Assembly: GCF_000955955.1 (NCBI RefSeq)
Contig: NZ_JYJG01000003.1
Location: 127,039 to 191,038 of the forward strand
Origin: Lentzea aerocolonigenes
GTDB lineage: Bacteria; Actinomycetota; Actinomycetes; Mycobacteriales; Pseudonocardiaceae
Direction: 5' to 3'
DNA: 64,000 bases
The position numbers and the translations under genes are program-made. A model generated the notes under the pieces. The model was not told the origin of the DNA. It did not search any database and saw only the letters and a program-made list of their open reading frames with translations. Of this stretch, positions 44,650 to 53,001 are shown one piece after another (within the stretch, counting starts at the first letter, position 1; the number at the start of each line of letters is the position of its first letter).

Positions 44650-45341
44650 CGGGCGAGCACCAGGACGGCGTGGGCGACTGCGGGGTCGAGCTCCGCCACG
44701 GTGCCGTTGCCACCGCGCACCTGGACGACCTTGGCGCCACCCAGCGCCTCGACCTGCACGGTGCCGCCGGGCACCACGCCGGCGTCCTTCAGCTCGGCCA
44801 TGAGGTCCGGGTCGAGCTGGACGTGCTCGGCGATGCGGCGCACCTCGACGCGGCCACCGCCGCGGCGGGCCACCTCGTCCACACGCACCAGGTCCGCCTC
44901 GGCGGGCGGGGCGGGCTCGCCGTCGCCCAGCTTGTCGAGGCCCGGGATCGGGTTGCCGTAGGGCGAGGTGGTCGGGTTGCCGAGCAGCTTGATCAGCTTG
45001 CGTTCGACGGCCTCGCTCATCACGTGCTCCCAGCGGCATGCCTCGCTGTGCACGTGCTCCCATTCGAGCCCGATGATGTCCACGAGGAGGCGCTCGGCGA
45101 GCCGGTGCTTGCGCATGACGGCGATCGCGAGGTTGCGGCCCTGCTCGGTGAGCTCGAGGTGGCGGTCCTCCGCCACGACGACCAGGCCGTCACGCTCCAT
45201 GCGGCCCACGGTCTGGCTCACCGTCGGTCCACTTTGGCCCAGACGCTCGGCGATGCGGGCGCGCAGAGGCACCACGCCCTCTTCTTCGAGCTCGTAGATC
45301 GTGCGGAGATACATCTCCGTCGTGTCGATGAGGTCGTTCAC
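44646..45341 (-). CDS. ideR: Iron-dependent regulator IdeR (DtxR family)
   Basis: 231 residues from GTG 45341. N-terminal winged HTH ([20 protein letters not shown]), dimerisation domain, then an SH3-like C-terminal domain after a Pro-rich linker. All primary and ancillary metal ligands are at the IdeR positions: Met10, His79, Glu83, His98, Cys102, Glu105, His106. With Fe2+ it represses iron-uptake genes and activates storage genes. It heads an operon with galK and galE, which is not itself explained by iron; the dtxR-galE linkage is known from corynebacteria. Confidence 0.97.
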
Positions 45342-45419
45342 ACCCGCTCCCCTTCGTATGGTGTCAATGGTAGTCGTGCCGGGGGACACAGGTGTCCACG
45401 CGGGTGCAGGATGTGAGTC

Positions 45420-46319
45420 GTGCATCCCTTGATCACTCCTGAGGCCCTCTCCGACGCGCTGAGTGCGCGGCCGGCCACCGTCGTGCTGGACGTCCGGTGG
45501 CGTCTCGGTGGACCACCCGGACGCCAAGACTACGAGGTCAGCCACGTGCCCGGCGCGGTGTACGTGGATCTGGACACCGAGCTGTCCGCTCCGCCCGGGG
45601 TCGGCGGCAGGCATCCGCTGCCGGATCCGGGGCAGCTGCAGGAGGTGCTGCGCCGCGCAGGCGTGCGCGAGGGCGGCCAGGTTGTGGCGTACGACGCGGG
45701 GGACGGCTCGGTCGCCGCGCGGGTCTGGTGGCTGCTGCGGTGGGCCGGGTACGGCGAGGTGGCGGTGCTGGACGGCGGGTTCGCCGCGTGGGAGGCGGCC
45801 GGCCTGCCCGTGACGGCGGAGGCGCCTGCGTCCCGAGAGGGTGACGCAGCTGGTGACATCGTGGGCGACTCTGAGGGTGCCGCCGCGGGTGATGCTGCCG
45901 GCGACGTGGTGGTGCGGCCTGGGCAGATGCCCGTGCTGGACGCGGACGAGGCGGCGGTGCTGGCGCAGGAGGGCGTGCTGCTCGACGCGCGGGCGGCGGC
46001 GCGCTACCGCGGTGAGACCGAGCCGGTGGACCCCAAGGCCGGCCACATCCCGGGCGCGCTCAACGCGCCGACGACCGGGCACGTCGGTGCCGACGGGCGG
46101 TGGCTCGGTGCGGCTGAGCTGGCTGAGCGGTTCCGGGGCCTCGGAGTGTCGAGCGATGTGGCTGTGGGCGCGTACTGCGGATCCGGTGTGACGGCCTCGT
46201 CCGTCGTGCTGGCGCTGGAGGTTGCCGGGATCACGTCCGCCGAGAAGCCGGCGGCGCTGTACGCCGGGTCGTGGTCCAACTGGTGCGCGCTGGACCGGGA
46301 GGTCGCCACCGGCGCCTGA
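45420..46319 (+). CDS. sseA: Two-domain sulfurtransferase (rhodanese/SseA type)
   Basis: 299 residues from GTG 45420. Two rhodanese repeats: an inactive N-terminal one ([10 protein letters not shown] ... [14 protein letters not shown]) and a catalytic one with the active-site Cys in [10 protein letters not shown]. Acts as thiosulfate or 3-mercaptopyruvate sulfurtransferase. The interdomain linker (about 138-165) is expanded by an Asp/Gly/Ala-rich insertion, unlike typical 280-residue SseA. It is divergent from ideR with 78 bp between. Confidence 0.93.
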   Translation: MHPLITPEALSDALSARPATVVLDVRWRLGGPPGRQDYEVSHVPGAVYVDLDTELSAPPGVGGRHPLPDPGQLQEVLRRAGVREGGQVVAYDAGDGSVAARVWWLLRWAGYGEVAVLDGGFAAWEAAGLPVTAEAPASREGDAAGDIVGDSEGAAAGDAAGDVVVRPGQMPVLDADEAAVLAQEGVLLDARAAARYRGETEPVDPKAGHIPGALNAPTTGHVGADGRWLGAAELAERFRGLGVSSDVAVGAYCGSGVTASSVVLALEVAGITSAEKPAALYAGSWSNWCALDREVATGA

Positions 46320-46517
46320 CATGACCGGCGCCTGACGTGGCGGGTGCTCGATGAAACCGGTGCTGGCAGGACTGGCGCTTAGGGGACCTGAAGCGGGCTG
46401 GACGGGCCTTGGCAGGGCCGGCGCCGGCGGAACTACGGGGACTGGGCAGGGCGGTCGGTTCGGGTGGGCTCGCGGAGGCCGGGCCCAGGTGGCTTGGGGC
46501 GGTCGGCCTGTGGGTGG

Positions 46518-47117
46518 TCAGGCGTTCGGGATGCGCTCGAAGCCTTGGGTGGCGAGTTTCAGGGCCGCGGCGCAGGTGTCCAGTTCCTCGATGGCGAGGA
46601 CGCTCACCGAGAAGGCCGGGGTGAAGGCGGTCGGGTCGTCGGTCAGCATGACGGTGACCTGGCAGTCCTCTTTGGAGGCGCTGACCTGCCAGGCGGTGTT
46701 GCCGCCGATTTCGATCTGCTTCTTCTCGCCGTCCTGGTCCACCACGTCCGGGACCGTGACCATCTGGGTGATGACGGTCGAGGGGCCGGTGGTGGTGTGG
46801 ATGCAGCCGCCGTCCGCTGAGGACTTGCCGCCGGTCGCGGCTTCGATGTCCGCGGCTTTGAGGACGCCGCAGGTTTCGAGGCCGGTGACCTTCTTCTTGG
46901 TGGTGATCTTGACGTCGCCCTGTTGCTTGGGAGAGGTGGGGTCGGCCGACTTGGAGGCCGAGGTGCTGGTGGACGGCTTCTTCGAGGCCGTGGTCGCAGG
47001 GGCCTCGGCGGCGTTGGGGTCGGCCGTGGCCGCGCCCTTGATCTGCTCGCTGCAGCCCGTGACGGCGGCGAGGGTCAGGGTCAGCGAAAGGAGGATGGCC
47101 GCTGGTCGCAGGTGCAT
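46518..47117 (-). CDS. DUF3558 lipoprotein
   Basis: 199 residues from ATG 47117. The signal ends with lipobox LAAVTGC, so it is lipidated by Lgt, cut by LspA and held on the outer face of the membrane. A Ser/Thr/Lys-rich linker (about 25-70) leads to the DUF3558 domain (CGVLKAADIEAATGG through GNTAWQVSASKEDCQVTV), with two disulfide-capable Cys pairs. DUF3558 is common in Pseudonocardiaceae and unstudied. It stands alone on its strand. Confidence 0.88.
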   Translation of the reverse strand: MHLRPAAILLSLTLTLAAVTGCSEQIKGAATADPNAAEAPATTASKKPSTSTSASKSADPTSPKQQGDVKITTKKKVTGLETCGVLKAADIEAATGGKSSADGGCIHTTTGPSTVITQMVTVPDVVDQDGEKKQIEIGGNTAWQVSASKEDCQVTVMLTDDPTAFTPAFSVSVLAIEELDTCAAALKLATQGFERIPNA

Positions 47118-47272
47118 GTCGCCTCTGACCCCTGTTCGGTGGGAATGGTTCCGCGGGTGCGTGCCGGCGGGGCGGGCTCGCGAGCGGGGCCTGCGAATGG
47201 GCCCTGCGAGTGGGGACTGTAGGCGGCATTGGTGGGCTGGGCACGGGTGGCGGCGAACGGGCTACCAAGATG

Positions 47273-47314
47273 TGATCCACCGGGATATGACCACCGGGAC
47301 GTGATCACCGGCTG
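47273..47314. repeat. Imperfect TGA(T)CCACCGGGA direct repeats before acuC
   Basis: Three units, TGATCCACCGGGATA, TGACCACCGGGACG and TGATCACCGGCTG (47273-47314), tandem and ending about 27 bp upstream of the acuC ATG. Possible regulatory site. Confidence 0.45.
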
Positions 47315-47341
47315 GGCCGATCGGTGGGTAGGTTGCTGGTC

Positions 47342-48514
47342 ATGGGTAAGCCAGCCGCTGTTGTCTGGGATCGGTCCTTCCTCGGGTACGACCTCGGTGG
47401 CGACCATCCGCTGAATCCTGTCCGGCTCGACCTCACCGTGCGGCTCGCGACGGCGCTCGGGGTGCTCGAGGGCGTTGAGGTGCGGGCGCCTGAGGCGGCC
47501 AGCGACGAAGAGATCGAGCTGGTGCATCGGCCCGGCTATTTGAGTGCGGTGCAGGCAGCGCCCACGGCCGGGTGGGATGTCGGGCACGGGCTGGGGACGC
47601 CGGACAACCCCGTGTTCGAGCGGATGCACGAGGCTTCGGCGTTGGTGGTGGGCGGGTCGCTGGCGGCGGCGCGGGCCATCGCGTCCGGTGAGGCGGATCG
47701 GGCCGTCAACATCGCCGGCGGGCTGCACCACGCGATGCCGGACAGCGCGGCTGGGTTCTGCGTCTACAACGACTGTGCGGTGGCCATCGAGTGGTTGTTG
47801 CGCAACGGGGTCGAGCGCATCGCGTACGTGGATGTCGATGTGCATCACGGGGACGGGGTGCAGACGGCGTTCTGGGACGACCCGCGCGTGTTGACGGTGT
47901 CGTTGCACCAGCATCCGATGAGCCTGTGGCCGGGCACCGGGTGGGCCGGCGAGGTCGGCGGCAAGGGGGCAGAGGGGGCTGCGGTCAACGTCGCGTTGCC
48001 TGCCGGGACGAAGGACGGGGCGTGGTTGCGGGCGTTTCACGCGACTGTGCCGGCGTTGTTGAAGGCGTTCCGGCCGCAGGTGCTGGTGACGCAGTGCGGT
48101 GTGGACACGCACAAGGAGGACCCGCTCGCGGACCTGTCGTTGAGCGTGGACGGGCACCGGGCGATCTACCAGGCGTTCCGGGAGCTGGTGAACGAGCACG
48201 GGTTCAAGTGGCTGGCGCTCGGAGGTGGCGGGTACGAGCTGCTCAGGGTCGTGCCGCGGTCGTGGACGCACCTGCTGGCGACGGTGCTGGACCGCGACGT
48301 GGACCCGAACCGGCCGTTGCCCGCGGACTGGGTGGCGCATGCGACACGCATCGCACCCGGCTGGCCGTTGCCTGCGTCGATGACTGATGAGTGCGACCCT
48401 GGGTACCAGTCGTGGGGCGGGGACGCGGTGGAGCCGGTGGACAAGGCGATCCGCGACACGCGTCGTGCGGTGTTCCCGTTGCACGGACTTGATCCCGACG
48501 ACCCCAGGGACTGA
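47342..48514 (+). CDS. acuC: AcuC-like protein deacetylase
   Basis: 390 residues from ATG 47342. Class I/II histone-deacetylase fold with metal and catalytic residues in AGGLHHAMPDSAAGFCVYND, YVDVDVHHGDGVQTAFW and LGGGGYELLRV. AcuC removes acetyl groups from acetyl-CoA synthetase, restoring its activity. It starts 8 bp before pat and is probably co-transcribed, which would place acetylation and deacetylation of the same substrate under one control. Confidence 0.93.
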   Translation: MGKPAAVVWDRSFLGYDLGGDHPLNPVRLDLTVRLATALGVLEGVEVRAPEAASDEEIELVHRPGYLSAVQAAPTAGWDVGHGLGTPDNPVFERMHEASALVVGGSLAAARAIASGEADRAVNIAGGLHHAMPDSAAGFCVYNDCAVAIEWLLRNGVERIAYVDVDVHHGDGVQTAFWDDPRVLTVSLHQHPMSLWPGTGWAGEVGGKGAEGAAVNVALPAGTKDGAWLRAFHATVPALLKAFRPQVLVTQCGVDTHKEDPLADLSLSVDGHRAIYQAFRELVNEHGFKWLALGGGGYELLRVVPRSWTHLLATVLDRDVDPNRPLPADWVAHATRIAPGWPLPASMTDECDPGYQSWGGDAVEPVDKAIRDTRRAVFPLHGLDPDDPRD

Positions 48515-48521
48515 AAGCCAA

Positions 48522-51191
48522 GTGCCAGAAAACGGTGCGGAGAACGGTGCAGCAGACGGAGCCGCCAGAGATCCGTTCGACTTTCCCCGGCAGTGGGAGG
48601 CGGACGTCGTGCTCAGCGACGGCCGCACCGTCCACCTGCGACCGATCACGCCGGACGACGGCGAGAAGCTGAGGGAGTTCCACGGGCGGCTGTCCGAGCG
48701 GACGCGGTACTTCCGCTACTTCGGGCCCTACCCGCGGATCCCGCAGCGGGATCTCGAGCGGTTCAGCACCGTCGACCACCACGACCGGGTGGCGCTCATC
48801 GCGTTGCTCGGCGACGACATCGTCGCGGTCGGCAGGTTCGACCGGCTGCCAGGTGATGATCGTCGGGGCGAGTCAGCGGAGGTCGCGTTCGTCGTCGAGG
48901 ACGGGCACCAGGGGCGAGGGCTGGGCAGCATCCTGCTCGAACACCTCGCGGCCGCGGCGAAGGAGGTCGGGCTCGTCCGGTTCGAGGCCGAGGTGCTCGC
49001 GGAGAACGGGCAGATGGTCCGGGTGTTCCGCGACGCCGGCTACCAGGTCAGCAGGGCGTTCGAGGAGGGCGTGCTGCACCTGGAGTTCGCGATCGACCCC
49101 ACCGACGAGTCCGTCGCCGTCGCCAGGGCCCGCGAACAGGCCGCCGAGGCCCGCAGCGTGCACAACCTGCTGCACCCGAGATCAGTCGCCGTCATCGGGG
49201 CGTCCACCGACCCGACCAAGATCGGCCACGCGGTACTCAAAAACCTCCTCGAGGCCGACTTCAACGGCCCCGTCTACCCGGTCAACGCCGAGCACCGCGC
49301 CGTGAGAGGCGTCCGTGCCTACCCGACCGTGCTCGACATCCCCGACGACGTCGACCTCGCCGTCGTCGCCGTGCCTGCCGCCAGCGTCGACGAGGTCATG
49401 GACGCGTGCCTGGCCAAGGGCGTGAAGGCGCTCGTCGTCGTCAGCAGCGGCTACGGCGAGACGGGCCCGGACGGGCTGTCGGCCGAACGCAGGCTCGCGG
49501 CCGAGGCGAGAGCGCACGGCATGCGTGTCGTCGGTCCGAACGCACTCGGCGTGCTCAACCTCGACCCCAAGGTCAGGCTCAACGCGAGCCTCGCCCCGAA
49601 ACTCCCCACGAGAGGCCGTGCGGGCTTCTTCTGCCAATCTGGCGCCCTCGGCACCGCGATCCTGGCCAACGCCGCCGGCTGGGGCCTCGGGCTCTCCACG
49701 TTCGTCTCAGCGGGCAACCGCGCCGACGTCTCGGGCAACGACCTGCTGCAGTACTGGGAGACCGACCCCGCCACCGACGTCGTCCTGCTCTACCTGGAGT
49801 CGTTCGGCAACCCGCGCAAGTTCGCGCGGCTCGCCCGCAGGCTCGGCCGCACCAAGCCCATCGTCGCGGTCAAGTCCGGCCGCCACGCCGTCGTCCCCGG
49901 CCTCGCCGCCACGGCCGCGAAGGTCGACGAGGCGAGCGTCCAGGCGCTGTTCGAGCAGGCCGGCGTGATCAGGGTCGACTCGCTGGCCCAGATGTTCGAC
50001 ACGGCGCTCCTGCTCGCCCACCAGCCGCTGCCCAAGGGCAAGCGCGTCGCCGTCGTCGGCAACTCCACCGCCATCGGCCTGCTCGCCGCGGACACCCTGC
50101 TCGCCCAGGACCTCGACCTCGCGGACGATCCCGTCGACGTCGGCGCCCAGGCCACCCCGGAGGAGTTCGCCAAGGCCATCCAGGAGGCGCTCAACCGGCC
50201 GGACACCGACGCCCTCGTCGTCGTGTTCGTGCCACCGATCGCCGTCCCCGGCACGGCCTATGCCCGCGCACTCAAAGAAGCCGTGCACGGCACCAAGCCG
50301 ATCGTCTCCACGTTCCTCGCCGTCGAGGGCATCCCGGACGAGCTCAGAATGCCCGGACGGGGCTCGATCCCCAGCTACGCCAGCCCCGAACGCGCCGTTC
50401 TCGCCCTCGCCCGCGTCATCCGCTACGCCCGCTGGCGCGCCGCACCCCAGGGCCACTTCACGCGCCCGGAAGGCATCGACGCGGAACGAGCGCGGTCCAT
50501 TGTGGACAACACCGGGACCGAACGGCTCCTCGAAGACCACACTGCCGTCGAACTGCTGAACTGCTACGGCATCGACGTCGTCCCGTTCCGCATCGCCCAC
50601 AGCGCCGAGGAAGCAGCGAAAGCCGCAGACGAACTCGGCTACCCGGTGGCCATGAAAGCCACCACCGAACGCCTCCGCCACCGCACGGATCTCGTCGGCG
50701 TCAGACTGGACATCGCGCAACAAGAATCGGTCAAGGCGGCATACCACGACCTCGCGGAACTGAGCGGCAAACCGGGCGTGTACGTGCAACGCATGGCGCC
50801 CAAGGGAGTCAGCTGCGTCCTCGGCCTGCAGGACGACCCGAGCTTCGGCACGCTGGTCTGGTTCGGACTGTCCGGTCTCGTCAGCGACCTCCTCGGCGAC
50901 CGCGCCTACCGGGCAGTACCCCTCACCGACACCGACGCGGCCGAACTCGTTGCCGCACCGAAAGCCGCACCGCTGCTGACGGGTTACCGAGGGGACGAAC
51001 CCGCGGACCTGAAGGCACTTCAGGAACTGGTACTCCGTTTGGCCGCACTCGCCGAGGACCTCCCGGAGGTCCGCTCGCTCAAACTGGAACCCGTTCTTGC
51101 TTCTGCCGCAGGGGCTTTCGTCAGCAGCGCGCGCATCGTCATCGGCCCGCCTCCGTCCCTGCACGACGCCGGTCCGCGCCGCCTGCGCTGA
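48522..51191 (+). CDS. Pat-type lysine acetyltransferase (N-terminal GNAT, acyl-CoA-synthetase-like C-terminus)
   Basis: 889 residues from GTG 48522. Residues about 30-215 are a GNAT domain (VRLRPITPDD-type start, GRGLGSILLEHLAAAA acetyl-CoA loop). Residues about 220-889 form an ADP-forming acyl-CoA synthetase-like module, with CoA-binding (PRSVAVIGAS), ligase and ATP-grasp parts. The SHTG loop that holds the phosphohistidine in active synthetases reads AATAAKVDEAS here, so the module is likely a sensor, as in Pat proteins. GNAT-first order is known in Streptomyces PatA. It should acetylate and inactivate acyl-CoA synthetases. Confidence 0.92.
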   Translation: MPENGAENGAADGAARDPFDFPRQWEADVVLSDGRTVHLRPITPDDGEKLREFHGRLSERTRYFRYFGPYPRIPQRDLERFSTVDHHDRVALIALLGDDIVAVGRFDRLPGDDRRGESAEVAFVVEDGHQGRGLGSILLEHLAAAAKEVGLVRFEAEVLAENGQMVRVFRDAGYQVSRAFEEGVLHLEFAIDPTDESVAVARAREQAAEARSVHNLLHPRSVAVIGASTDPTKIGHAVLKNLLEADFNGPVYPVNAEHRAVRGVRAYPTVLDIPDDVDLAVVAVPAASVDEVMDACLAKGVKALVVVSSGYGETGPDGLSAERRLAAEARAHGMRVVGPNALGVLNLDPKVRLNASLAPKLPTRGRAGFFCQSGALGTAILANAAGWGLGLSTFVSAGNRADVSGNDLLQYWETDPATDVVLLYLESFGNPRKFARLARRLGRTKPIVAVKSGRHAVVPGLAATAAKVDEASVQALFEQAGVIRVDSLAQMFDTALLLAHQPLPKGKRVAVVGNSTAIGLLAADTLLAQDLDLADDPVDVGAQATPEEFAKAIQEALNRPDTDALVVVFVPPIAVPGTAYARALKEAVHGTKPIVSTFLAVEGIPDELRMPGRGSIPSYASPERAVLALARVIRYARWRAAPQGHFTRPEGIDAERARSIVDNTGTERLLEDHTAVELLNCYGIDVVPFRIAHSAEEAAKAADELGYPVAMKATTERLRHRTDLVGVRLDIAQQESVKAAYHDLAELSGKPGVYVQRMAPKGVSCVLGLQDDPSFGTLVWFGLSGLVSDLLGDRAYRAVPLTDTDAAELVAAPKAAPLLTGYRGDEPADLKALQELVLRLAALAEDLPEVRSLKLEPVLASAAGAFVSSARIVIGPPPSLHDAGPRRLR

Positions 51192-51335
51192 TCGGGCTAC
51201 GGCAACGATTCCGTTGTCTCATTCGCGCCGGGGTATGGACATGCGTCCGATCGCCGCCTAGGTTTCCCGGCATCGCCGAGCGTCACCGATGATGCGCAGG
51301 CGCATGCCCGTGATTCCGTGCTGTAAGAGGGACGA

Positions 51336-52169
51336 ATGACGCCGAGAGCGCTCCTCCGCCTGCTGGCGACAACAAGTGCGGCTGTGCTGCTCCTCTCCTC
51401 GTGCGCGAGCGCCGACGAGAACACGATCGTCGGCAGGGCCAGCAAGAACGACCGCCTGACCATCGCCGTGTCGTACGACCAGCCGGGCATGGCGGTGCGC
51501 AGGCTCGACGGCAGCTACCGCGGGTTCGACGTCGACGTCGCCAAGTTCATCGCGAACGAGTTCGGCGTGGAGGAACAGAACATCACCTGGAAGGAAGCGC
51601 AGCCCGGCAACCGGGAGACGCTCCTGACCAGCGGTGAGGCCGATCTGGTCGTCTCCACCTACTCGATCACGGACAAGCGCAAGGAACTGATCGACTTCGT
51701 CGGCCCGTACTTCGTCGCCGGTCAGGACCTGCTGGTGCGCATGAACGAGACCCGCATCGACGGCCCGAAGTCGCTCAACGCCAGCCTGCGCCTGTGCTCC
51801 ACCGCCGGGTCGACGTCCGCCGCGTACGTGCGCGACCAGTTCGCGAACGACGTGAAGATGGTCGAGTACGCGAAGTTCAGCGACTGCGTCACGGCACTGC
51901 TCGCGCAGAACGTCGACGCCGTCACCACCGACGACGTCCTGCTCGCGGGTTACGCGGCCCAGAACCCCGAGCTGCTGCGGGTCGTCGGCGACCCGTTCAG
52001 CAAGGAGGAGTACGGCGTCGGCCTGCACCGCGACGACCCGACCAGCAAGGCCAAGGTCCAGGCGGCGCTGCAGAAGATGATCGACACGGGTGCCTGGCGC
52101 AAGTCGCTGGAGGCCAACATCGGATCTTCCGGCTACAAGATCCCCGACCCGCCGAAGCTCGCGCCCTGA
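51336..52169 (+). CDS. Glutamate-type ABC transporter substrate-binding lipoprotein (solitary)
   Basis: 277 residues from ATG 51336. Lipobox LLLSSCAS, then a type 2 periplasmic-binding domain (DRLTIAVSYDQPGMAV ... YRGFDVDVAKFIANEFG ... ADLVVSTYSITDKRKELIDF, shown in parts) like GluB and other polar amino-acid binders. No permease or ATPase is adjacent, so it either serves a distant transporter or acts as a sensor. It is followed by a GntR regulator and the STAND-receptor gene, all on one strand. Confidence 0.9.
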   Translation: MTPRALLRLLATTSAAVLLLSSCASADENTIVGRASKNDRLTIAVSYDQPGMAVRRLDGSYRGFDVDVAKFIANEFGVEEQNITWKEAQPGNRETLLTSGEADLVVSTYSITDKRKELIDFVGPYFVAGQDLLVRMNETRIDGPKSLNASLRLCSTAGSTSAAYVRDQFANDVKMVEYAKFSDCVTALLAQNVDAVTTDDVLLAGYAAQNPELLRVVGDPFSKEEYGVGLHRDDPTSKAKVQAALQKMIDTGAWRKSLEANIGSSGYKIPDPPKLAP

Positions 52170-52200
52170 TCACACAGTGGGTGACGTATGCTCACGCCAC

Positions 52201-52968
52201 GTGAACCGAGTGCCGCCGCACCGCGCTGATCGACCCGTTCGCGCGGGCATCCCAGAACACGGCCGTGTCCCGCGCTACTACGCGGTCAAGGCCGAGCTGT
52301 TCGACCTCGTCGAGAACCTCGGCGAAGGCACCGTCCTGCCGTCCGAACGCGAGCTCGCCGAACGGTTCTCCGTGTCGCGCGTCACGCTCCGCCAGGCGGT
52401 CAGCGAACTGGTGCTCGAAGGCAAGCTGATCCGCCGCCAGGGCAGCGGCACGTTCGTCGCGCCGCCGAAGCTGGTCCAGCCGTTGTCGCTGGTCAGCTAC
52501 ACCGAGGGCATGCGACGCCAGGGCGTCGAGCCGACTCGCACGGTGATCACGATCGAGGAGATCAGCGCCGACGAGGGCCTGTCGCGCGACCTGATGCTCG
52601 AACCGGGCGACCCGGTCGTGCACCTCGAACGCGTGCTGCTCGCCGACGACGAGCGCATCGGCCTCGAGTCGACGTACCTGAGCCTGCGCCGCTTCCCCGA
52701 CCTCCTGGAGAAGCTCGACCCCGGCGGGTCCCTCTACGCGTGCCTCACCGAACGGCTCGGCGTGCGGTTCGCCGAGGCCGAGGAACGCGTCGAGACGGTC
52801 CTCGCGACGCCCAGGGAGGCACTGCTGATCGGCACGAACCCCGCGCTGCCGATGCTGCTGCTGCACCGGGTGTCCTACGACGTGGACGGTCACCCGATCG
52901 AACGCGCCCGTTCGCTGTACCGCGGCGACAGGTTCAGCTTTGTCGCCCGTTTGCACGCGGATCGTTAG
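52201..52968 (+). CDS. GntR-family regulator (HutC/UTRA type)
   Basis: 255 residues from GTG 52201, close to a TATGCT-like -10 element, so possibly leaderless. Winged HTH (LPSERELAERFSVSRVTLRQAV) and a UTRA effector domain (about 100-250) that binds small ligands such as sugar phosphates or amino-sugars. It lies 31 bp after the binding-protein gene and 33 bp before the STAND receptor, so it may control that cluster. Ligand unknown. Confidence 0.92.
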   Translation: MNRVPPHRADRPVRAGIPEHGRVPRYYAVKAELFDLVENLGEGTVLPSERELAERFSVSRVTLRQAVSELVLEGKLIRRQGSGTFVAPPKLVQPLSLVSYTEGMRRQGVEPTRTVITIEEISADEGLSRDLMLEPGDPVVHLERVLLADDERIGLESTYLSLRRFPDLLEKLDPGGSLYACLTERLGVRFAEAEERVETVLATPREALLIGTNPALPMLLLHRVSYDVDGHPIERARSLYRGDRFSFVARLHADR

Positions 52969-53001
52969 GAACAGAACCAGGCTCTCCAGCGTCTGAGGAT
53001 C

